Assembly: GCA_947088675.1 (NCBI GenBank)
Contig: CAMUHN010000008.1
Coordinates: 1-64,000, forward strand
Direction: 5' to 3'
From: an uncultured Roseburia sp.
GTDB taxonomy: Bacteria; Bacillota; Clostridia; Lachnospirales; Lachnospiraceae
DNA length: 64,000 nucleotides
Shown here: positions 26,230-35,810 of the stretch, piece by piece
How positions within the stretch are numbered: the first letter of the stretch is position 1
Layout: each line of letters starts with the position of its first letter
Notes under the pieces: generated by a model
Told to the model about the DNA's origin: nothing
The model's database searches: none
What the model saw: only the letters and a program-made list of their open reading frames with translations
Position numbers and translations under genes: made by a program

Positions 26230-27714
26230 CTAAATAATGATACAGACCATACCGCCGTTATTGTCGTTGACAATTTTTTGCATCGTATCCTGCAGTTTCA
26301 TCTGGCAGTCGTCGTCCATCATCGCAATTTTGCTGCGTATTCCGTCCTCCATCAGCTCGCCGATGGATTTGCCGAAAATATTTGTCTCCCATGCGCCGCT
26401 CTCGCTCTGCTGTCCCTCTTTGATGTAATGAATCAAATCGTTCGCCTGGTCTTCGCTGCCTACGATCGGCGCAATTTCCGTCTCAATATTGGCTTTTATC
26501 ATATGAATGGACGGGGAAACGGCTTTCATTTTTACCCCGAATTTATTTCCGTGCCGTATCAGCACCGGCTCCTCCATCTGAATATCCTTAAGTCCGGGAT
26601 TGACGACCCCATATCCTCTCTGCTGCACTGCAAGAAACGCATCCGCCACTTTTTCATAGGATTCTTTGAGTTCCGCCATTTCCTTTACCATGGAGATCAG
26701 CTCATATTCGCCCTGGATTGGCACGCCGGCAAGTTCGCTCATATTTTCATAATAATACTGTTCCCCGATATCCATCAGTACTTTCACGCAGCCGCCTGCC
26801 AGATCAATCTCGTCGATCTTTACTTTTGACAGGTACTGTTCCGGAATAAATTCGCGCTGATAGACATCCTTTGTCTTTTTCATTGTCGTCAGGATATCTT
26901 TCGCGGTCTTTATAATTTCCGCTTTGATCGGATGCGCCTGCTCTAACATTTCCGCCCACTTCGGAATAAAAAATTCGACGCGCACAACCGGAAATTCATA
27001 GAGTATCTGCTCTAAGATCTGATAGACATCTTCTTTTCTGAGCTGCTCGCAGTTAACCGGAATCACCGGCGTATTGTATTTTTCTTTCATCTCCTGTACC
27101 AGGCGGGATGTATCGTCACTGTACGGTTTTACCGAATTTAATACAATGACGTAAGGTTTCCCGATCGCTTCCAGTTCCTGCACAGTACGCTCTTCCGCCT
27201 CAATGTAATTTTCTCTTCCGATCTCGCCGATTGTGCCGTCCGTTGTCACTACAATACCGATTGTCGCATGATCTTTTATGACTTTTTCCGTTCCGATAGA
27301 CGCCGCTTCTGTAAACGGAATCTCCGCCTCAAACCAGGGGGTTTTTACCATACGCACCCCGTCCCCTTCCATATGACCGGCCGCGCCCTCTACCATAAAT
27401 CCGACACAGTCAATTAAGCGGACTTTCATTTTTGTGCCGTCTTCTAACGTAATTTCCGCCGCATCTTTCGGGATAAACTTCGGCTCTGTCGTCATAATGG
27501 TCTTACCCTGCGCAGACTGCGGAAGTTCGTCGACCGTGCGCTCCCTGCTATGTACGTCTTCCATAAACGGAAGTACCATCAAATCCATAAAACGCTTGAT
27601 AAACGTTGACTTTCCGGTGCGGACAGGCCCTACCACGCCGAGATAAAACTCCCCCCTGGTCCGGTTTGAAAGGTCCCTGTACAGGTCAAATTCTTTTTTT
27701 GTACTGATCTCCAT
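26230..27714 (-). CDS. spoIVA: Stage IV sporulation protein A (SpoIVA)
   Basis: SpoIVA is the ATP-hydrolysing, self-polymerising base layer of the spore coat, made in the mother cell under SigE. The 494-residue protein has an intact Walker A motif (GPVRTGKSTFIKRFM, about 29-43), sensor-like stretches (VRLIDCVGFMVEGAAGHM, GIVVTTDGTIGEIGRE) and the conserved C-terminal end that binds SpoVM and the membrane. Its length and sequence are typical. It stands alone, divergent from the malQ unit, with a candidate SigE promoter upstream. Confidence 0.97.
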   Translation of the reverse strand: MEISTKKEFDLYRDLSNRTRGEFYLGVVGPVRTGKSTFIKRFMDLMVLPFMEDVHSRERTVDELPQSAQGKTIMTTEPKFIPKDAAEITLEDGTKMKVRLIDCVGFMVEGAAGHMEGDGVRMVKTPWFEAEIPFTEAASIGTEKVIKDHATIGIVVTTDGTIGEIGRENYIEAEERTVQELEAIGKPYVIVLNSVKPYSDDTSRLVQEMKEKYNTPVIPVNCEQLRKEDVYQILEQILYEFPVVRVEFFIPKWAEMLEQAHPIKAEIIKTAKDILTTMKKTKDVYQREFIPEQYLSKVKIDEIDLAGGCVKVLMDIGEQYYYENMSELAGVPIQGEYELISMVKEMAELKESYEKVADAFLAVQQRGYGVVNPGLKDIQMEEPVLIRHGNKFGVKMKAVSPSIHMIKANIETEIAPIVGSEDQANDLIHYIKEGQQSESGAWETNIFGKSIGELMEDGIRSKIAMMDDDCQMKLQDTMQKIVNDNNGGMVCIII

Positions 27715-27760
27715 CGCAATCCTCCAATCGATTCACACTTGCCCCTTTCACACTTTTTTA

Positions 27761-27790
27761 ATCATATGAAAAGTCTGCCGTATTTATGAC
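27761..27790 (-). promoter_or_regulatory. Candidate SigE promoter of spoIVA
   Basis: Minus-strand GTCATAAA (27783-27790), a 14-nt spacer and CATATGAT (27761-27768) resemble the SigE -35 (near KHATATT) and -10 (near CATACAAT) elements, and the position suits spoIVA. The match is partial. Confidence 0.4.
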
Positions 27791-27825
27791 ATTCTGTGAA
27801 AATTGTTATACAACCGAAGAAAAGC

Positions 27826-27855
27826 TTTACACCCCCGCCGGATATCTGATATAAT
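27826..27855 (+). promoter_or_regulatory. SigA-type promoter of the malQ unit
   Basis: TTTACA (27826-27831), an 18-nt spacer and TATAAT (27850-27855) stand about 75 nt upstream of the 42-residue ORF that precedes malQ. Confidence 0.7.
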
Positions 27856-27928
27856 AAAGATGTTATTTTATGCCGGAACTAATATGCACGGGCAGTTTTA
27901 TGCCTGCGGCAGGAAAGCGAGGATAATT

Positions 27929-28057
27929 ATGACAGGAAAAGAAATTGTAAATCTGATCCGGCAGCTTCGGCAAAGCGGCATGAGCGATACAGAAATACTT
28001 GACCTGATCGTGTATATCGAAACTCATGATCCAAAAGAGCAGGAAAACGAAGACTAA
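27929..28057 (+). CDS. Small 42-residue helical protein, unknown function
   Basis: The ATG at 27929 follows GCGAGGATAATT (GAGGA about 7 nt upstream) and encodes TGKEIVNLIRQLRQSGMSDT followed by an acidic ILDLIVYIE helix and a charged tail. It looks like a two-helix peptide with no membrane segment. An in-frame ATG at 27803 exists but lies upstream of the promoter. The ORF sits between the promoter and malQ, so it is probably translated from the same mRNA. I do not recognise a family. Confidence 0.6.
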   Translation: MTGKEIVNLIRQLRQSGMSDTEILDLIVYIETHDPKEQENED

Positions 28058-28105
28058 AATTAAAATCAAATATAATAAAATGTTTAAATCGGGAGGAACA
28101 CTGTT

Positions 28106-29596
28106 ATGAGAAGCAGCGGCGTTTTAATGCATATCTCATCCCTGCCGTCGCCTTACGGCATAGGCACAATGGGGGATGAAGCGCGCAAATTTGCGGATTT
28201 TCTTGAAAAATCCGGCCAAAAATACTGGCAGATACTTCCTGTCTGCCCGACCAGCTATGGCGATTCGCCATACCAGTCATTTTCCAGTTTTGCGGGAAAT
28301 CCTTATTTTATTGACCTGGAATATCTCTGCAGAGATAAATTGCTGAAGAAAAAAGAATGCGAATCTTTTCCGTGGGGAACAAATCCAAATTATGTGGATT
28401 ACGGCGTGCTCTATGAATCACGATTTAAACTGTTAAAAAAAGCGTACAACCGATTTATAAAAGATATCCCTGCCGGCTATGAGAAATTCTGTAAAGAGGA
28501 AGCGGACTGGCTGGACGAATATGCGCTATTTATGGCTTTAAAAGATGCAAACGGAGGCGTCGCATGGCACGAATGGAAAAAGGGGCTTCGCTTCCGCAAA
28601 CCGGAGGCAATTGCAGCGGCGCGTGAGAAATATGCAAAAAACATCGATTTCTATAAAATGCTGCAGTATCTGTTCTTTCAACAGTGGCGCAGTTTAAAAG
28701 CATATGTGAACGAAAAAGGAATTGAAATCATCGGGGATGTCCCGATCTATGTCTCCGCCGACAGCGCCGACGTATGGTCAAATCCGAAACAGTTTTATCT
28801 GGACGACGATTTAAATCCGATCGACGTAGCCGGATGCCCGCCGGACGTATTTTCAGAGGACGGTCAGTTATGGGGCAACCCTCTGTTCCGCTGGGATGTC
28901 ATGAAAGAGGACGACTACGCATGGTGGACAAAGCGTATTGAGGCCATGTCGAAACTTTACGATATCGTAAGAATCGATCATTTCCGGGGCTTTGATTCGT
29001 ATTATGCAATACCGGGAACAGACACGACCGCACGCAACGGAGAGTGGCGTAAGGGGCCTGGCATCCAGTTGTTCCGCTGTATTGAAAAAAAACTGGGAAA
29101 ATTAAATATTATTGTAGAAGATCTCGGCTTTTTAACGCCGTCTGTCATTAAAATGGTTGAAAAAACCGGTTATCCCGGCATGAAAATTGTACAGTTTGCG
29201 TTTGGCTCGGATGAAAACAATGCCTATCTGCCGCATAACTATACGCAAAACTGCGTTGTATATACCGGTACGCACGACAACGAAACGATTATGAGCTGGT
29301 ATAAAAACACGACGAAAGAAGCCAGAAAATATGCCAGAAACTATCTTGCGCTTTCCAAAAAAGAAGGGATTCACTGGGGATTGATCCGGGCGGCATTCTC
29401 CTCTGTTGCAAATCTTGCCGTTGTTCCGATGCAGGATCTGCTGGGCCTGGGAGACGAGGGACGCATGAACACGCCGTCAACGCTTGGCGGCAACTGGGAA
29501 TGGCGCGCTTCGGCAGACGATATCTCTGCAAAACTTGCGGATAAACTCTATAAAATAACGAAACGATACGCAAGACTGAATGAAAAAACGCCATAG
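28106..29596 (+). CDS. malQ: 4-alpha-glucanotransferase (GH77, MalQ)
   Basis: This enzyme disproportionates maltodextrins and works with glycogen phosphorylase. The 496-residue GH77 protein begins with MRSSGVLMHISSLPSPYGIGT. The nucleophile is Asp291 in VRIDHFRGF, the acid/base is Glu338 in IIVEDLG, and the third acid is in GTHDNETIMSW. All are intact, in contrast to the degenerate GH13 protein at 19583-21457. GGGAGGA precedes the ATG. The ClC channel gene follows 47 nt downstream in the same direction. Confidence 0.97.
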   Translation: MRSSGVLMHISSLPSPYGIGTMGDEARKFADFLEKSGQKYWQILPVCPTSYGDSPYQSFSSFAGNPYFIDLEYLCRDKLLKKKECESFPWGTNPNYVDYGVLYESRFKLLKKAYNRFIKDIPAGYEKFCKEEADWLDEYALFMALKDANGGVAWHEWKKGLRFRKPEAIAAAREKYAKNIDFYKMLQYLFFQQWRSLKAYVNEKGIEIIGDVPIYVSADSADVWSNPKQFYLDDDLNPIDVAGCPPDVFSEDGQLWGNPLFRWDVMKEDDYAWWTKRIEAMSKLYDIVRIDHFRGFDSYYAIPGTDTTARNGEWRKGPGIQLFRCIEKKLGKLNIIVEDLGFLTPSVIKMVEKTGYPGMKIVQFAFGSDENNAYLPHNYTQNCVVYTGTHDNETIMSWYKNTTKEARKYARNYLALSKKEGIHWGLIRAAFSSVANLAVVPMQDLLGLGDEGRMNTPSTLGGNWEWRASADDISAKLADKLYKITKRYARLNEKTP

Positions 29597-29643
29597 ACGC
29601 ACTGCACAAACGGCAGAAATCTTAATGGAGAGAGCGCTGACAA

Positions 29644-30903
29644 ATGAAAGAGATTGTAAAACATAAAATCAAACACAATTTAAACCGCGCAAAATCCTCC
29701 GTAAAATGGATTGTTTTTGCCGTTTTATCCGGTATCGTGGTCGGACTGGCCGGCACCCTGTTTTATTTTTGCATGTCAGTTGTAACATTGATGCGCGTAA
29801 AAAATCCGTGGCTGCTCTTTTTACTTCCGTTTGGCGGACTTTTGATTGTGGGCAGCTACCGGCTGCTTCACGACGAAAAAGATACCGGGACAAATCTTGT
29901 GCTCTCCGCAATCCATTCCGCACAGGAGCTGCCGCTTCGCATGGCGCCTTTAATCTTTATTTCCACTCTGATTACGCATCTGTTCGGAGGTTCCGCCGGA
30001 CGGGAGGGCGCTGCGTTGCAGCTGGGCGGGAGTATCGGAAACGGGCTCGGGAAATTGTTTCGTTTCGATGAAAAAGATAAGCACATTATGATTATGTGTG
30101 GCATGAGCGCCGCATTTTCTGCGCTGTTTGGCACGCCGATGGCAGCGGCTATTTTTTCAATGGAAGTTGTCAGCGTCGGCATTATGTATTATGCCGCGCT
30201 TGTTCCCTGTGTCGTATCGTCGCTTGTGGCACACGGAATCGCCTTGTATTTTGGCGTCCCGCAGGAGTTGTTTCTGGTCAGAACAATTCCGGGTTTCTCG
30301 GTATCCAGCGCCGCCGTCGTTTCGGTACTTTCCTTTTTGTGCGCGCTTGTCAGCATCCTATTCTGTATTATGCTGCATCAGGCGGAACAGCTTTACAAAC
30401 GATTTTTCAAAAATGCGTATCTTCGGGTGTTTGCCGGCGGCTGTTTCGTCATCCTTATCACTCTGCTGATCGGAAATCAGGATTATAACGGAGCAGGAAT
30501 GAATATGATTGAACAGTTTATGCATGGTACCGTGCGCCCGGAAGCTTTTCTGTTAAAAATGTTTCTGACTGCGGTGACGCTTGGCGCAGGATTTAAGGGC
30601 GGCGAGATTGTCCCCTCTTTCTTCGCAGGAGCTGCGCTCGGCTGCCTGTTCGGAAACCTGACCGGTTTTTCCCCGGTACTGTGCACGGCAGTCGGTATGT
30701 CCGCCATGTTTTGCGGCGTGACAAACTGTCCGATCACATCGCTTTTGATCAGCTTTGAGCTGTTTGGTTATACCGGTATGCCATATTTTCTGCTCGCTGT
30801 CGCTTTCAGCTATATGCTCTCCGGTTACTACGGACTTTACCACAGCCAGAAAATAGTATATTCCAAATATAAAGCAAATTATATTAACAAGAAGACGCAA
30901 TAG
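29644..30903 (+). CDS. ClC-family chloride channel or H+/Cl- antiporter
   Basis: A 419-residue polytopic membrane protein. It carries the ClC filter motif GGSAGREGAALQLG (the GREGP region, with Ala in place of Pro), the segment FGTPMAAAIFSMEVV and a GFKGGEIVPSFFAGA version of the GxFxP motif. It lacks C-terminal CBS domains, as many bacterial ClCs do. Anion selectivity cannot be read from this. GGAGAG precedes the ATG. Its 3' end overlaps the convergent DUF1284 gene by 20 nt. Confidence 0.92.
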   Translation: MKEIVKHKIKHNLNRAKSSVKWIVFAVLSGIVVGLAGTLFYFCMSVVTLMRVKNPWLLFLLPFGGLLIVGSYRLLHDEKDTGTNLVLSAIHSAQELPLRMAPLIFISTLITHLFGGSAGREGAALQLGGSIGNGLGKLFRFDEKDKHIMIMCGMSAAFSALFGTPMAAAIFSMEVVSVGIMYYAALVPCVVSSLVAHGIALYFGVPQELFLVRTIPGFSVSSAAVVSVLSFLCALVSILFCIMLHQAEQLYKRFFKNAYLRVFAGGCFVILITLLIGNQDYNGAGMNMIEQFMHGTVRPEAFLLKMFLTAVTLGAGFKGGEIVPSFFAGAALGCLFGNLTGFSPVLCTAVGMSAMFCGVTNCPITSLLISFELFGYTGMPYFLLAVAFSYMLSGYYGLYHSQKIVYSKYKANYINKKTQ

Positions 30904-31309
30904 CGGAAAGATTTTTTTTCAGGTCTTCATATTTGCAGAGTCCCGACTCCCGCCACGGACATGTTCCGCAGAACTCCAGATAAATCTCATATGTGAGCTT
31001 TTCGTCTGCCAGACAGCACAATTCCCGATAGGTATATGTGCCGTTTTCTTTGAGGCCAAATCGTTCTATCACGCGCCGGTCTTTGTCTGCGACGCGATTT
31101 GCGTTCTGCGCGCATGTGTTCTCTTTCGTCTGGTTCGGACAATTTGCACAGATCAGATCCGGTTCTGCCACAATTTGAAACGCTTCCTCCGAGTGACTGC
31201 GCAGACTGTTTACGACTGCGCTCATGTTGACGCAAAACTCACTGCTGTATCCTTTTCCTTCATATAGAGAGGTGCATAAAATATGATGCGCACGAAACTT
31301 TTCACTCAT
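30884..31309 (-). CDS. DUF1284 family protein, Cys-rich
   Basis: A 141-residue protein starting MSEKFRAHHILCTSLYEGKGYS, the DUF1284 signature. It has about ten Cys residues (CANCPNQTKENTC and CGTCPWRESGLC among them), suggesting an iron-sulfur or zinc site; function unknown. The ATG at 31307-31309 overlaps the bioY TGA (ATGA), so translation is coupled. A longer reading frame back to 31588 runs inside bioY and is not real. The gene converges on and overlaps the ClC gene. Confidence 0.82.
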   Translation of the reverse strand: MSEKFRAHHILCTSLYEGKGYSSEFCVNMSAVVNSLRSHSEEAFQIVAEPDLICANCPNQTKENTCAQNANRVADKDRRVIERFGLKENGTYTYRELCCLADEKLTYEIYLEFCGTCPWRESGLCKYEDLKKNLSAIASSC

Positions 31310-31854
31310 GCTTTCGCCCCCTGTTCCATACTCTGATTCTTTGTAATCCTTAAGATCGGACGCGCTGCGAAACACGCGCCTGCCACTGATATTGCATCTT
31401 TTAGCAGAAACGGCATCGATACTGCAAAAAAGGATGCGCCAATCGGTACGCCGGCGACAATCGCATATTGAATCACGCCGAACACATGGCAGATCAAAAG
31501 CCCTGCCATACCGATCACAATCCGAAACACCGCGCTCTTTTGTCTGAGAGCAAGACCGCAGAAAAAGCTCAAAAACAAAAATCCCCACATAAAACCGCCG
31601 CTGTAGCCCACCAGCCAGGACGGCCCGCCTGTCATACCAGCAAATACCGGAACTCCAACCGTTCCGACCAGTATATATACAACAGTGGCTGCCAGGCCTC
31701 TTTGGCTCCCAAGCGCATACCCGCAGAGCGCGATTGCAAATGTCTGCAATGTTACCGGAACACCGGACGGCGTTGGGATGGACAGGATGGACAACACGCT
31801 GACGACCGCAGCAAACATGCCGACCGTTACCATTGTTCTTGTTGATACTTTCAT
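31306..31854 (-). CDS. bioY: Biotin transporter S-component BioY
   Basis: BioY is the substrate-binding membrane subunit of the ECF biotin uptake system. The 182-residue protein has about six hydrophobic segments and the family stretches IPTPSGVPVTLQTFAIALC and GGPSWLVGYSGGFMWGFL. It is of usual length. No biotin synthesis genes are in the window, so uptake may be the source. The promoter overlaps a predicted BirA operator, implying repression when biotin is sufficient. DUF1284 follows in the same transcript. Confidence 0.95.
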   Translation of the reverse strand: MKVSTRTMVTVGMFAAVVSVLSILSIPTPSGVPVTLQTFAIALCGYALGSQRGLAATVVYILVGTVGVPVFAGMTGGPSWLVGYSGGFMWGFLFLSFFCGLALRQKSAVFRIVIGMAGLLICHVFGVIQYAIVAGVPIGASFFAVSMPFLLKDAISVAGACFAARPILRITKNQSMEQGAKA

Positions 31855-31905
31855 CGTAATCTCCTCTTTTCCGGAATATTATGGTATTTTATTCCCTTTT
31901 CCCTC

Positions 31906-31934
31906 ATCTTAATAAAAACGCCTCCGATTGTCAA
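31906..31934 (-). promoter_or_regulatory. SigA-type promoter of bioY
   Basis: Minus-strand TTGACA (31929-31934), a 17-nt spacer and TAAGAT (31906-31911), about 50 nt upstream of the bioY ATG. Confidence 0.78.
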
Positions 31935-31959
31935 CCTTTTATTTTTATAAAGTTTACAT
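31928..31959 (-). promoter_or_regulatory. Probable BirA operator of bioY
   Basis: On the minus strand ATGTAAACT, a 14-nt spacer and GGTTGACAA resemble the BirA dyad TTGTAAACC-N14/16-GGTTTACAA (7 and 8 of 9 matches). The second half-site contains the -35 hexamer of the bioY promoter. A third half-site-like TTGTTAACC lies just upstream (31965-31973). Confidence 0.65.
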
Positions 31960-32019
31960 CTTGCGGTTAACAATTGTTTCTTTTCTCAGCAATTGAAATT
32001 CGTTTCTTTTTCCTGCAGA

Positions 32020-33051
32020 TTATGCGCTTATGCCATGTACTTTTTCATTTGATCTTATGACCAGCGCATTCAGCTTTGCAAGCGCAGCTCCGGAATCAAG
32101 CGCATTTTCCGCAATCTGTATTCCCTCGCGAACAGAGGAAGCAGCCCCGCCGCAGTAGAGCGTCGCCCCGGCGTTCAGCAGTACAATATCACGTTTTGGT
32201 CCAAAAATGGTTCCGGATAATATTCCTTTTGCAATTTGCGCATTGTCTGTGCCGTCTCCCCCGCAGAGCTCCTCTAAGGTACAGCATTTCATGCCAAACT
32301 CTTCCGGCGTAATCTCATATGTTTTTACTTCTCCGTTTTTGATTTCGGATACAATGGTCGGCCCTGTCAGTGTGATTTCATCCATATGATCTGAGCCGCT
32401 TACAATCAATGCATTTCGCACATCGAGCCGCTTCATCGCATTCGCAATTTTTTCAGTCAGAGACGGACTGTAAACGCCGACAACCATATTTTTTGCGCGC
32501 GACGGATTGGCCAGAGGACCTAAAATATTAAAGACAGTGCGAATGCCAAGTTCCTTTCTGACCTGGCCTACATATTTCATGGATTTGTTAAACAGCTGGG
32601 CAAACATAAAGCCGATCCCAACCTCCTCGACACACTGTTCGACCAGCGCGGGCTCCGCCATAATATTCACGCCAAGCGCCTCCAGCACATCTCCCGCGCC
32701 TGATCTGGATGAAATGGAACGGTTTCCATGCTTTGCGACAGGAAGACCTGCCCCGGCGACAACAAAAGAGGCTGTCGTCGAGATATTAAATGTCAGTGTC
32801 CCGTCTCCGCCGGTTCCGACCAGATCAATATAGTTCTCTACTTTCGGTGAAATGGTATCTGCCTTATCGCGGAGAACAGATGCGAAACCTGTAAGTTCTT
32901 CCAGTGTCTCTCCTTTCATGCGCTCCATCGAGAGAAACGCTGCAATCTGCGCCTGTGTCGCTTCCCCGCCAAGCATGATTCTCATTGCCTTTTTTGCCTC
33001 TTCCTCCGTCAGATCTTCTTTTGCCGCTACTTTTACAATCAGTTCTTTCAT
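32020..33051 (-). CDS. trpD: Anthranilate phosphoribosyltransferase
   Basis: TrpD joins anthranilate to PRPP, the second step of tryptophan synthesis. The 343-residue protein has the family motifs DLVGTGGDGTLTFNIST (PRPP binding), VAKHGNRSISSRSGAGD and LGPLANPSRAKNMVVGVY. The C-terminal glycine-rich domain is complete. It has its own ribosome site (AAAGGAGACG). In this operon it lies last, after trpA, instead of between trpG and trpC. No clear terminator follows it. Confidence 0.97.
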   Translation of the reverse strand: MKELIVKVAAKEDLTEEEAKKAMRIMLGGEATQAQIAAFLSMERMKGETLEELTGFASVLRDKADTISPKVENYIDLVGTGGDGTLTFNISTTASFVVAGAGLPVAKHGNRSISSRSGAGDVLEALGVNIMAEPALVEQCVEEVGIGFMFAQLFNKSMKYVGQVRKELGIRTVFNILGPLANPSRAKNMVVGVYSPSLTEKIANAMKRLDVRNALIVSGSDHMDEITLTGPTIVSEIKNGEVKTYEITPEEFGMKCCTLEELCGGDGTDNAQIAKGILSGTIFGPKRDIVLLNAGATLYCGGAASSVREGIQIAENALDSGAALAKLNALVIRSNEKVHGISA

Positions 33052-33086
33052 TTTAAACGTCTCCTTTCTATATCTGCCTATTTAGA

Positions 33087-33878
33087 TCATTCATTTAATT
33101 CTGTTTTAAATTTACTGCAATAATTTTCCGCCACTGTTGGGTCAAAATTGTTTTCTTCCATCATCTGGATAAAATTACTTCCTACAATGGCGCCGTCGAT
33201 CAAATTCCTTAACGGTTTTACGTCATCTGAAGTGCGAATACCAAATCCCATCATAATCGGAATAGGCGACACTTCTCTGACTTTTTCTAAATATGTTTTA
33301 ATTTCCCTGTGAAAATCCGCTCCCTGGCCTGTCACTCCCATTGACGAAACACAGTAGACAAACCCTCTGGCATGTTCCAGGATTTTCGATATACGGGCGC
33401 CGGAAACCGGCGATACAAGCTGAATCAGTATTGTATGATCGGATCCTGCCAGACTGCGCATCAGCTCTTCCTGCTCTTCCAAAGGAAGATCCGGAACAAT
33501 CAGTCCGTCTACCCCTGCCTCCCCGCATTTCTGTGCAAATTCCTGAATACCGTAATGCAGTATCGTGTTGTAATAGAGCATAAATACAATTGGAACCGAC
33601 ACTCCCTCGCTTCGCATCTGCTGCACCAGAGCAAAAATCTTCTTTATACTTGCACCGTTTTGTATGGCACGAGCGGATGCATTCTGAATAACCGGGCCGT
33701 CTGCAATGGGATCCGAAAAAGGAACGCCAAGTTCGATCACATCGCATCCTCCTCTCTCCTGCGCTTTTATGATTTCTTTTGTCGCTGCAAAATCCGGAAA
33801 TCCAGCCGTGTAATAGGTAATAAACGCTTTTTCCTGTTTTTCTTTTAACTGCCGCATTTTTTCTTCTATACGGTTCAT
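33087..33878 (-). CDS. trpA: Tryptophan synthase alpha chain
   Basis: TrpA cleaves indole-3-glycerol phosphate to indole, which is channelled to TrpB. It is a TIM barrel of 263 residues. The catalytic Glu is in CDVIELGVPFSDPIADGPVIQ and the catalytic Asp in AGVDGLIVPDLPLEE. The phosphate loop and the ending FGIRTSDDVK are typical. It follows trpB by 42 nt. Confidence 0.97.
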   Translation of the reverse strand: MNRIEEKMRQLKEKQEKAFITYYTAGFPDFAATKEIIKAQERGGCDVIELGVPFSDPIADGPVIQNASARAIQNGASIKKIFALVQQMRSEGVSVPIVFMLYYNTILHYGIQEFAQKCGEAGVDGLIVPDLPLEEQEELMRSLAGSDHTILIQLVSPVSGARISKILEHARGFVYCVSSMGVTGQGADFHREIKTYLEKVREVSPIPIMMGFGIRTSDDVKPLRNLIDGAIVGSNFIQMMEENNFDPTVAENYCSKFKTELNE

Positions 33879-33920
33879 CTCTCACTCTTCCTTTCCCAAA
33901 TACCTGAAATATTTTAAAAG

Positions 33921-35132
33921 TTAATTTAAATATCCTCGCCCATCCAGATAATCGGCAATCGTGTTTACGTCCTTATCGCCACGTCCGGATAAGCAGACAA
34001 TCAGAATCTGTTCGCCTGCCTCCTTTTTTCCCATTCTCTGTACGGTTTGTTCCGCAAATTTTTTTGCGTAGGCAAGCGCATGCGCACTTTCAATCGCCGG
34101 GATAATACCCTCAAGCTTACAAAGTTCCAGCAGGGCTTCCATTGCCTCGTCATCTGTCGCAGAAACATAGGAGGCGCGCCCGCTGTCTTTTAAGCAGGCA
34201 TGTTCCGGCCCTACGCCCGGATAATCGAGTCCTGCCGAGATGGAATGTGCCAGTTTTATATTACCGTCAGAATCCTGCAGCAGATAAGATCGCATTCCAT
34301 GCAGCACGCCCGGCTGTCCAAGCGCCATAGCCGCCGCGTGTTCTCCTGTCTCTATTCCTTTTCCCGCCGCTTCTACACCGATCAGTTTTACGCTTTCTTC
34401 CGCAATAAATTCTGCGAACATGCCGATAGAATTGGAACCGCCGCCGACACACGCCATCACGGCATCCGGCAGTCTGCCTTCCGCCTCAAGAATCTGTTTC
34501 TTCGCTTCCCGGCTGATGACTGACTGAAATGTTTTTACGATTTTTGGATAAGGATACGGCCCTACCGCTGACCCGATCACATAAAAGGTATCCTCGGCGT
34601 GCTTCGCCCATACGCGTATTGCTTCGTTTGTCGCATCCTTTAACGTATTGCTGCCGGAGCGCACGCTGACCACTTCTGCTCCCAGCATACGCATACGCAT
34701 CACGTTGAGCGACTGACGTCTGATATCTTCTTCTCCCATATAGACCGTACACGCAAGATCAAAGAGCGCCGCGCCCGTCGCCGTTGCGACTCCGTGCTGT
34801 CCCGCCCCTGTTTCTGCGATTACTTTTTTCTTTCCCATGCGTTTTGCAAGCAGAATCTGACCGATTACATTGTTGATCTTATGCGCCCCGGTATGATTTA
34901 AATCTTCCCGCTTCAGATAAATTTTCATACCGTACTCCCGGCTTAATCGTTCGGCAAAATAGAGCGGCGTTTCTCTTCCGACATACTGCTTCAAATAGTA
35001 ACCGCACTCGTTTTGAAACGATTCATCTAAAATGGCTTCCTCAAAAGCCGCGTCCAATTCCTCCAGTGCGTTCATCAGTGATTCGGCGACAAACTGCCCG
35101 CCATAATTTCCGTAATATGCTCTCTTATTCAT
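33921..35132 (-). CDS. trpB: Tryptophan synthase beta chain
   Basis: TrpB condenses indole and serine on a PLP cofactor. The protein (403 residues) begins [17 protein letters not shown]. The PLP lysine is in [15 protein letters not shown] and the phosphate-binding loop is [16 protein letters not shown] use the ATG at 35130-35132, with GGAGG 5-6 nt upstream; the ATG at 35144 lies upstream of that site. It overlaps the trpF stop by 8 nt. This is the TrpB1 type that pairs with TrpA. Confidence 0.97.
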   Translation of the reverse strand: MNKRAYYGNYGGQFVAESLMNALEELDAAFEEAILDESFQNECGYYLKQYVGRETPLYFAERLSREYGMKIYLKREDLNHTGAHKINNVIGQILLAKRMGKKKVIAETGAGQHGVATATGAALFDLACTVYMGEEDIRRQSLNVMRMRMLGAEVVSVRSGSNTLKDATNEAIRVWAKHAEDTFYVIGSAVGPYPYPKIVKTFQSVISREAKKQILEAEGRLPDAVMACVGGGSNSIGMFAEFIAEESVKLIGVEAAGKGIETGEHAAAMALGQPGVLHGMRSYLLQDSDGNIKLAHSISAGLDYPGVGPEHACLKDSGRASYVSATDDEAMEALLELCKLEGIIPAIESAHALAYAKKFAEQTVQRMGKKEAGEQILIVCLSGRGDKDVNTIADYLDGRGYLN

Positions 35133-35799
35133 CTTTTCCTCCATCTCTGCATGCTCTGCAAAAAGCTTCTATTTTTTCCCTGGATTTTCCTGTAAATACG
35201 GGTGTATCTGACTCTACGCCGCTACTGACATCCACAATATCCGGCTCAAACAGCCGTATCCCTTTTTTGACATTTTGATCATTCAGCCCTCCTGCCAGAA
35301 CGAGCGATATATGGCGTTCCCGCAGACGCTCCCGCAGACGCTGATATTCCGTTGTCCGCCAGGCCGCGGCACTCTGCTCCCAGCCAAAGGTCTTTCCGCC
35401 TCCGTAACTGTCCGCGTCAATTACAACCGCCTGCGGCGCGTTCTCCTGATCAATCAGTTGTTCGATCTCTTTGATCTGCTGCAGATCGGCTATGTTGACT
35501 GCCCGCCAGACCGGAATCCTGATTTTTCCTGCAATGGCGTCATCCCACTTCCCGTGCACCTGCAAAATATCAAATCCTGTCTCTGTCACTTTCTCGATCT
35601 GCTTCCGTTCAGGCGATACGGTTACGGCCACTTTCTTTATCTTTGGATTTAATTTTTCTGCAATCTCCGACGCCTGCCGGATCGAGACGCCGCGCTTGCT
35701 TTTTTGATAAAAGACAAATCCTGCATACGCCACGTCCGCCTCATTGAGCCAGAACGATTCCCGGAGTTCTGTAATACCGCAGATTTTAATTTTTACCAT
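35125..35799 (-). CDS. trpF: Phosphoribosylanthranilate isomerase
   Basis: TrpF performs the Amadori rearrangement of the third step. It is a TIM barrel of 224 residues starting [14 protein letters not shown], with the catalytic Cys in KICGIT and the general acid Asp in [11 protein letters not shown]. It ends with [11 protein letters not shown] and [10 protein letters not shown], the phosphate-binding loops. I use the ATG at 35797-35799 (GGGGGA upstream) over an ATG at 35826 that overlaps trpC. It overlaps trpB. Confidence 0.95.
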   Translation of the reverse strand: MVKIKICGITELRESFWLNEADVAYAGFVFYQKSKRGVSIRQASEIAEKLNPKIKKVAVTVSPERKQIEKVTETGFDILQVHGKWDDAIAGKIRIPVWRAVNIADLQQIKEIEQLIDQENAPQAVVIDADSYGGGKTFGWEQSAAAWRTTEYQRLRERLRERHISLVLAGGLNDQNVKKGIRLFEPDIVDVSSGVESDTPVFTGKSREKIEAFCRACRDGGKDE

Positions 35800-35810
35800 G
35801 GCATCCCCCG

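Noticed and set aside
31310..31588. A 93-residue N-terminal extension of the DUF1284 protein
   Set aside because: It lies wholly inside bioY in another frame, has no ribosome site, and the ATG at 31309 overlaps the bioY stop in a normal coupled way.
31928..31973. A BirA dyad formed by TTGTTAACC (31965-31973) and GGTTGACAA
   Set aside because: The spacer would be 28 nt, outside the known 14-16; the pair with the 14-nt spacer is preferred.
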